From NCBI GenBank assembly GCA_015486475.1, contig WFRO01000211.1:1-7433 (forward strand): a DNA stretch of 7,433 bases, written 5' to 3'. Below are positions 5,230 to 7,433 of this stretch, piece after piece (the first letter of the stretch is position 1; each line of letters begins with the position of its first letter). The notes beneath the pieces were generated by a model that saw only the letters and a list, made by a program, of their open reading frames with translations, had not been told where the DNA came from and made no database searches. The DNA comes from Bacteroidales bacterium. Lineage in GTDB: Bacteria > Bacteroidota > Bacteroidia > Bacteroidales > VadinHA17. The translations under genes were made by a program, and so were the position numbers.

Positions 5230-7433
5230 ATGATGACACGGATAGATTGGAGAAGATCGTTATGTTACGGGTTTTTGCCGGTTATCTTTTTCCTGTTGTT
5301 TGCGCCTGTTGCCGAGGGACAATTCTACAATGGCCACCAGATGACATTCGGAAAGAACAGGGTCCAGTACAACCAGTTCTTCTGGTCCTATTACCGTTTT
5401 GAAAACTTCGATGTTTATTTCAATGAGTACGGACGTCCCCTGGCAGAGTACACCTCTGAGATAGCCAAAAAGAAACTCTACGAAACAGAAGACTATTTTG
5501 ACTACACCCTGAACAAGCGGTTGATCTTCATCGTTTACAATAAGCTTTCCGATTTCCGGCAGAGCAACATCGGCCTGGTGGAAGGGCAGGATGAGACCAA
5601 TGTCGGCGGTGTAAGATATGTCCTGGAGAACAAGGTTTTTCTTTTTTACCCGGGAGATCATATTGATTATAACCGGGAGATCGGAGCGGCCATTGCCCAG
5701 GTGCTCATCAACGAGATGCTCAACAAGGGGGACCAGCGGGAGAAAGTCTCCTCTTCTGCCAGATATGACCTCCCCGACTGGTTCGTGAAAGGGCTCATCT
5801 CTTACGTCTCCGACCCGTGGAACGCCAAAGTACAAAACCGGGTAAAAGACGGTATCCTCACCGGCCGTTATAAGAAGCTGAACCATCTCGAAAAAGAAGA
5901 TGCCGTCATCGCAGGGCACTCTTTCTGGAAATATATCGCTGATGAATACGGGGATGCTGTGATCCCCAACATCCTGTACATGACACGTATGGACAAAAAC
6001 CTGGAGAAAGGCTTTCTCAATGTCCTGGGGGTAAGTATCAAAGACCTGACCAGCGACTGGGTGGACCATTCTATGAAGCTTTACAAGCCCGATGAGGAGA
6101 ACAGGGAAAAACCTGCCGGCGACCCGCTGTTAAAAAGGACCAAACCCAAACATGTCTACAACCGGATCAGGGTCAGTCCGGACGGCTCAAAGATAGCGTA
6201 TGTGACCAATGAGCTGGGCCGTTACAAGCTCTGGATCTATGACGTGAACACCGGCAAACGCAGGAAGATATACACCCATGAGCCGAAGGTGGAACAGATC
6301 ATCGATTATTCCTATCCCGTGCTGGCATGGTATCCCAACAGCCAGATGCTCACCTTCATTGTGGAGCAGACCGGAGGACTGAAGATGTTCTTCTACCGTC
6401 TTCCTTCGAAGAAAAAAGAGGAGGTCAACCTGCTTTATTTTGAAAAGATCCTCGACCTCGACTTTTCCGATGACGGATCCCGCATTGTTTTCTCGGCGGT
6501 CAAGAACGGACAGACCGATCTGTATGTATATGACATCGCTTCCGGCACCAATGAGCAGCTCACCAATGATCTGGAAGATGATCTGCACCCGCGTTTCATC
6601 AACCATTCGGACCAGATCATTTTCAGCTCCAACCGCTCCTCGGACACCCTCACGCAGGGGACTCCCCCCGGATACAAGCCACTCCCCTACCACGACCTGT
6701 TCATTTATGATTATAAAAAAAGATCCGATGCCCTGATGCGTTTCTCCGAGGGGAAATACACAGATAAGACCTATCCTTCCCAGGCGGCATCCCAGGATTT
6801 TCTGTACCTGAGCAATGCCAACGGGATCAAAAACCGTTATGTTGCTCATTTCGATAGTGGCATAGCCTACATCGACACGGCGATCCACTACCGTTATTTT
6901 ACGACCTCCGTTCCCCTTACCAATTATGACCGGGACATTCTGGAAGAGGACTATCAGGAAGAATCCGGGGAAGCAGGGGACATCATTTTCACTGACGGGC
7001 GGTACATCCCCGAAAAGGAGGAGCCGGACCTGCGGGCAAAGCCTTTTGGCGAAGCGCTCAAGCCCACTCCCTACCGGCTGGTGATGGACAGTCTCTATGC
7101 CAGCGCCGACAGTCTGGAACAGTTAAGGCAATGGCTCATCGAAGAAGACCGGAAACGGCGGGATACGCTCACCAAGCCCCTCTACAGCTATTTTGAAGAT
7201 AAAAACCTTATCGATATTAACTACTACATCTTCGAGCAGGAAAAACAGAACTATTACAACTCTTTCCGCCTGGGGAAATATGCGAATGTCGACCTCGACA
7301 CAGCCAGGATCCGGTTCCCGGCCATCCGGATCTACGGGACCGCCTTTTACAAGGACTATACGGCCAACCAGCTTGACTTCGGGTTCATCGGTACGGGCTA
7401 CCAGTATTTTAACGGCAGTGGTATGTATTACAA
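5230..7433 (+). CDS. Secreted propeller / probable outer-membrane barrel protein (3' end outside window)
   Basis: The frame stays open to the window edge; 734 residues are visible. Residues 1-31 are a Sec-type signal (RRSLCYGFLPVIFFLLFAPVAEGQ tail). Residues ~50-290 resemble a peptidase-MA-like gluzincin domain (LPDWFVKGLISYV at 181-193, then HSFWKYIADEYGD), but where HExxH is expected the sequence reads AAIAQVL (153-159) and the WFxEG glutamate is Lys187, so it is probably inactive. Residues ~310-560 carry TolB/PD40 propeller repeats (VSPDGSKIAYV near 315, FSDDGSRIVFS near 413, HPRF...IIFSSNRS). From ~695 the sequence (FPAIRIYGTAFYKDYTANQLD) looks like the first strands of a barrel, as in bacteroidotal proteins that fuse a TolB propeller to an Omp85-like or related barrel. 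Two ATGs (5230, 5233) are possible; the second sits 6 bases after GGAAGG. Role unknown; envelope location inferred. Confidence 0.85.
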   Translation, partial: MMTRIDWRRSLCYGFLPVIFFLLFAPVAEGQFYNGHQMTFGKNRVQYNQFFWSYYRFENFDVYFNEYGRPLAEYTSEIAKKKLYETEDYFDYTLNKRLIFIVYNKLSDFRQSNIGLVEGQDETNVGGVRYVLENKVFLFYPGDHIDYNREIGAAIAQVLINEMLNKGDQREKVSSSARYDLPDWFVKGLISYVSDPWNAKVQNRVKDGILTGRYKKLNHLEKEDAVIAGHSFWKYIADEYGDAVIPNILYMTRMDKNLEKGFLNVLGVSIKDLTSDWVDHSMKLYKPDEENREKPAGDPLLKRTKPKHVYNRIRVSPDGSKIAYVTNELGRYKLWIYDVNTGKRRKIYTHEPKVEQIIDYSYPVLAWYPNSQMLTFIVEQTGGLKMFFYRLPSKKKEEVNLLYFEKILDLDFSDDGSRIVFSAVKNGQTDLYVYDIASGTNEQLTNDLEDDLHPRFINHSDQIIFSSNRSSDTLTQGTPPGYKPLPYHDLFIYDYKKRSDALMRFSEGKYTDKTYPSQAASQDFLYLSNANGIKNRYVAHFDSGIAYIDTAIHYRYFTTSVPLTNYDRDILEEDYQEESGEAGDIIFTDGRYIPEKEEPDLRAKPFGEALKPTPYRLVMDSLYASADSLEQLRQWLIEEDRKRRDTLTKPLYSYFEDKNLIDINYYIFEQEKQNYYNSFRLGKYANVDLDTARIRFPAIRIYGTAFYKDYTANQLDFGFIGTGYQYFNGSGMYY

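Noticed and set aside
5260..6069. Long minus-strand open frame of 269 codons
   Set aside because: It lies antisense inside the large plus-strand gene, in codon register with it, and its translation matches no family seen. The plus-strand frame has a signal peptide and clear domains.
6187..6888. Minus-strand open frame of 233 codons
   Set aside because: It is antisense to the propeller-coding region, where the plus strand shows PD40 repeats; it is a by-product of GC-rich codon use.

Overview
The window looks like a chromosomal segment from a member of the Bacteroidota, probably a Bacteroidales/Marinilabiliales-like or related lineage. This rests on three things: a DUF4369-thioredoxin lipoprotein, a large secreted protein with a TolB-like propeller followed by the start of an apparent outer-membrane barrel, and a perfect TAnnTTTG promoter element ahead of one gene. 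Most genes also lack a Shine-Dalgarno sequence. The species cannot be named from the sequence alone. The housekeeping genes are GC-rich (63% G+C in 601-660), while the transposase in the middle is clearly AT-rich (30% in 1681-1740).

Layout. (1) 1-1332, plus strand: the C-terminal two thirds of transketolase, entering from outside the window. (2) 1333-2490: an accessory island with no housekeeping genes. It holds one small IS200/IS605-type (Y1, HUH) transposase on the minus strand (1671-2123), surrounded by hairpin-forming repeats. Two repeat arms, 1396-1491 and 1573-1669, are inverted copies of each other. Each folds into three hairpins in mirrored order, and the stems differ by compensated base-pair changes. 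A third, partly decayed copy (2322-2466) lies on the other side of the transposase. A GC-rich segment (2186-2321) sits between the transposase and that copy. (3) 2491-2710: AT-rich spacer with a perfect 26-bp palindrome and a strong terminator. (4) 2711-3805, minus: TlpA-like thiol-disulfide lipoprotein with its own promoter. (5) 3955-5058, minus: secreted DUF1573 protein with two SSCGC motifs and its own terminator. (6) 5230 to the end, plus: a large secreted protein, cut by the window edge, with a peptidase-MA-like but apparently inactive N-terminal domain, a TolB-like propeller and the start of a probable C-terminal barrel.

How the genes relate. Transketolase is an ordinary pentose-phosphate enzyme and appears unrelated to its neighbours. 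The thioredoxin lipoprotein and the DUF1573 protein are consecutive on the minus strand, both exported, and one carries a CxxC and the other two CxC motifs, so a periplasmic redox or envelope link is plausible but not proven. The large plus-strand gene is divergent from the DUF1573 gene across a 171-bp AT-rich gap.

The most interesting part is the transposase island. A single-domain Y1 transposase is flanked by REP-like hairpins that carry a GTAG at the foot of one stem, and covariation indicates that the structure has been maintained. This resembles the REP/RAYT arrangement known from Proteobacteria, but in a bacteroidotal setting and with a three-hairpin unit.
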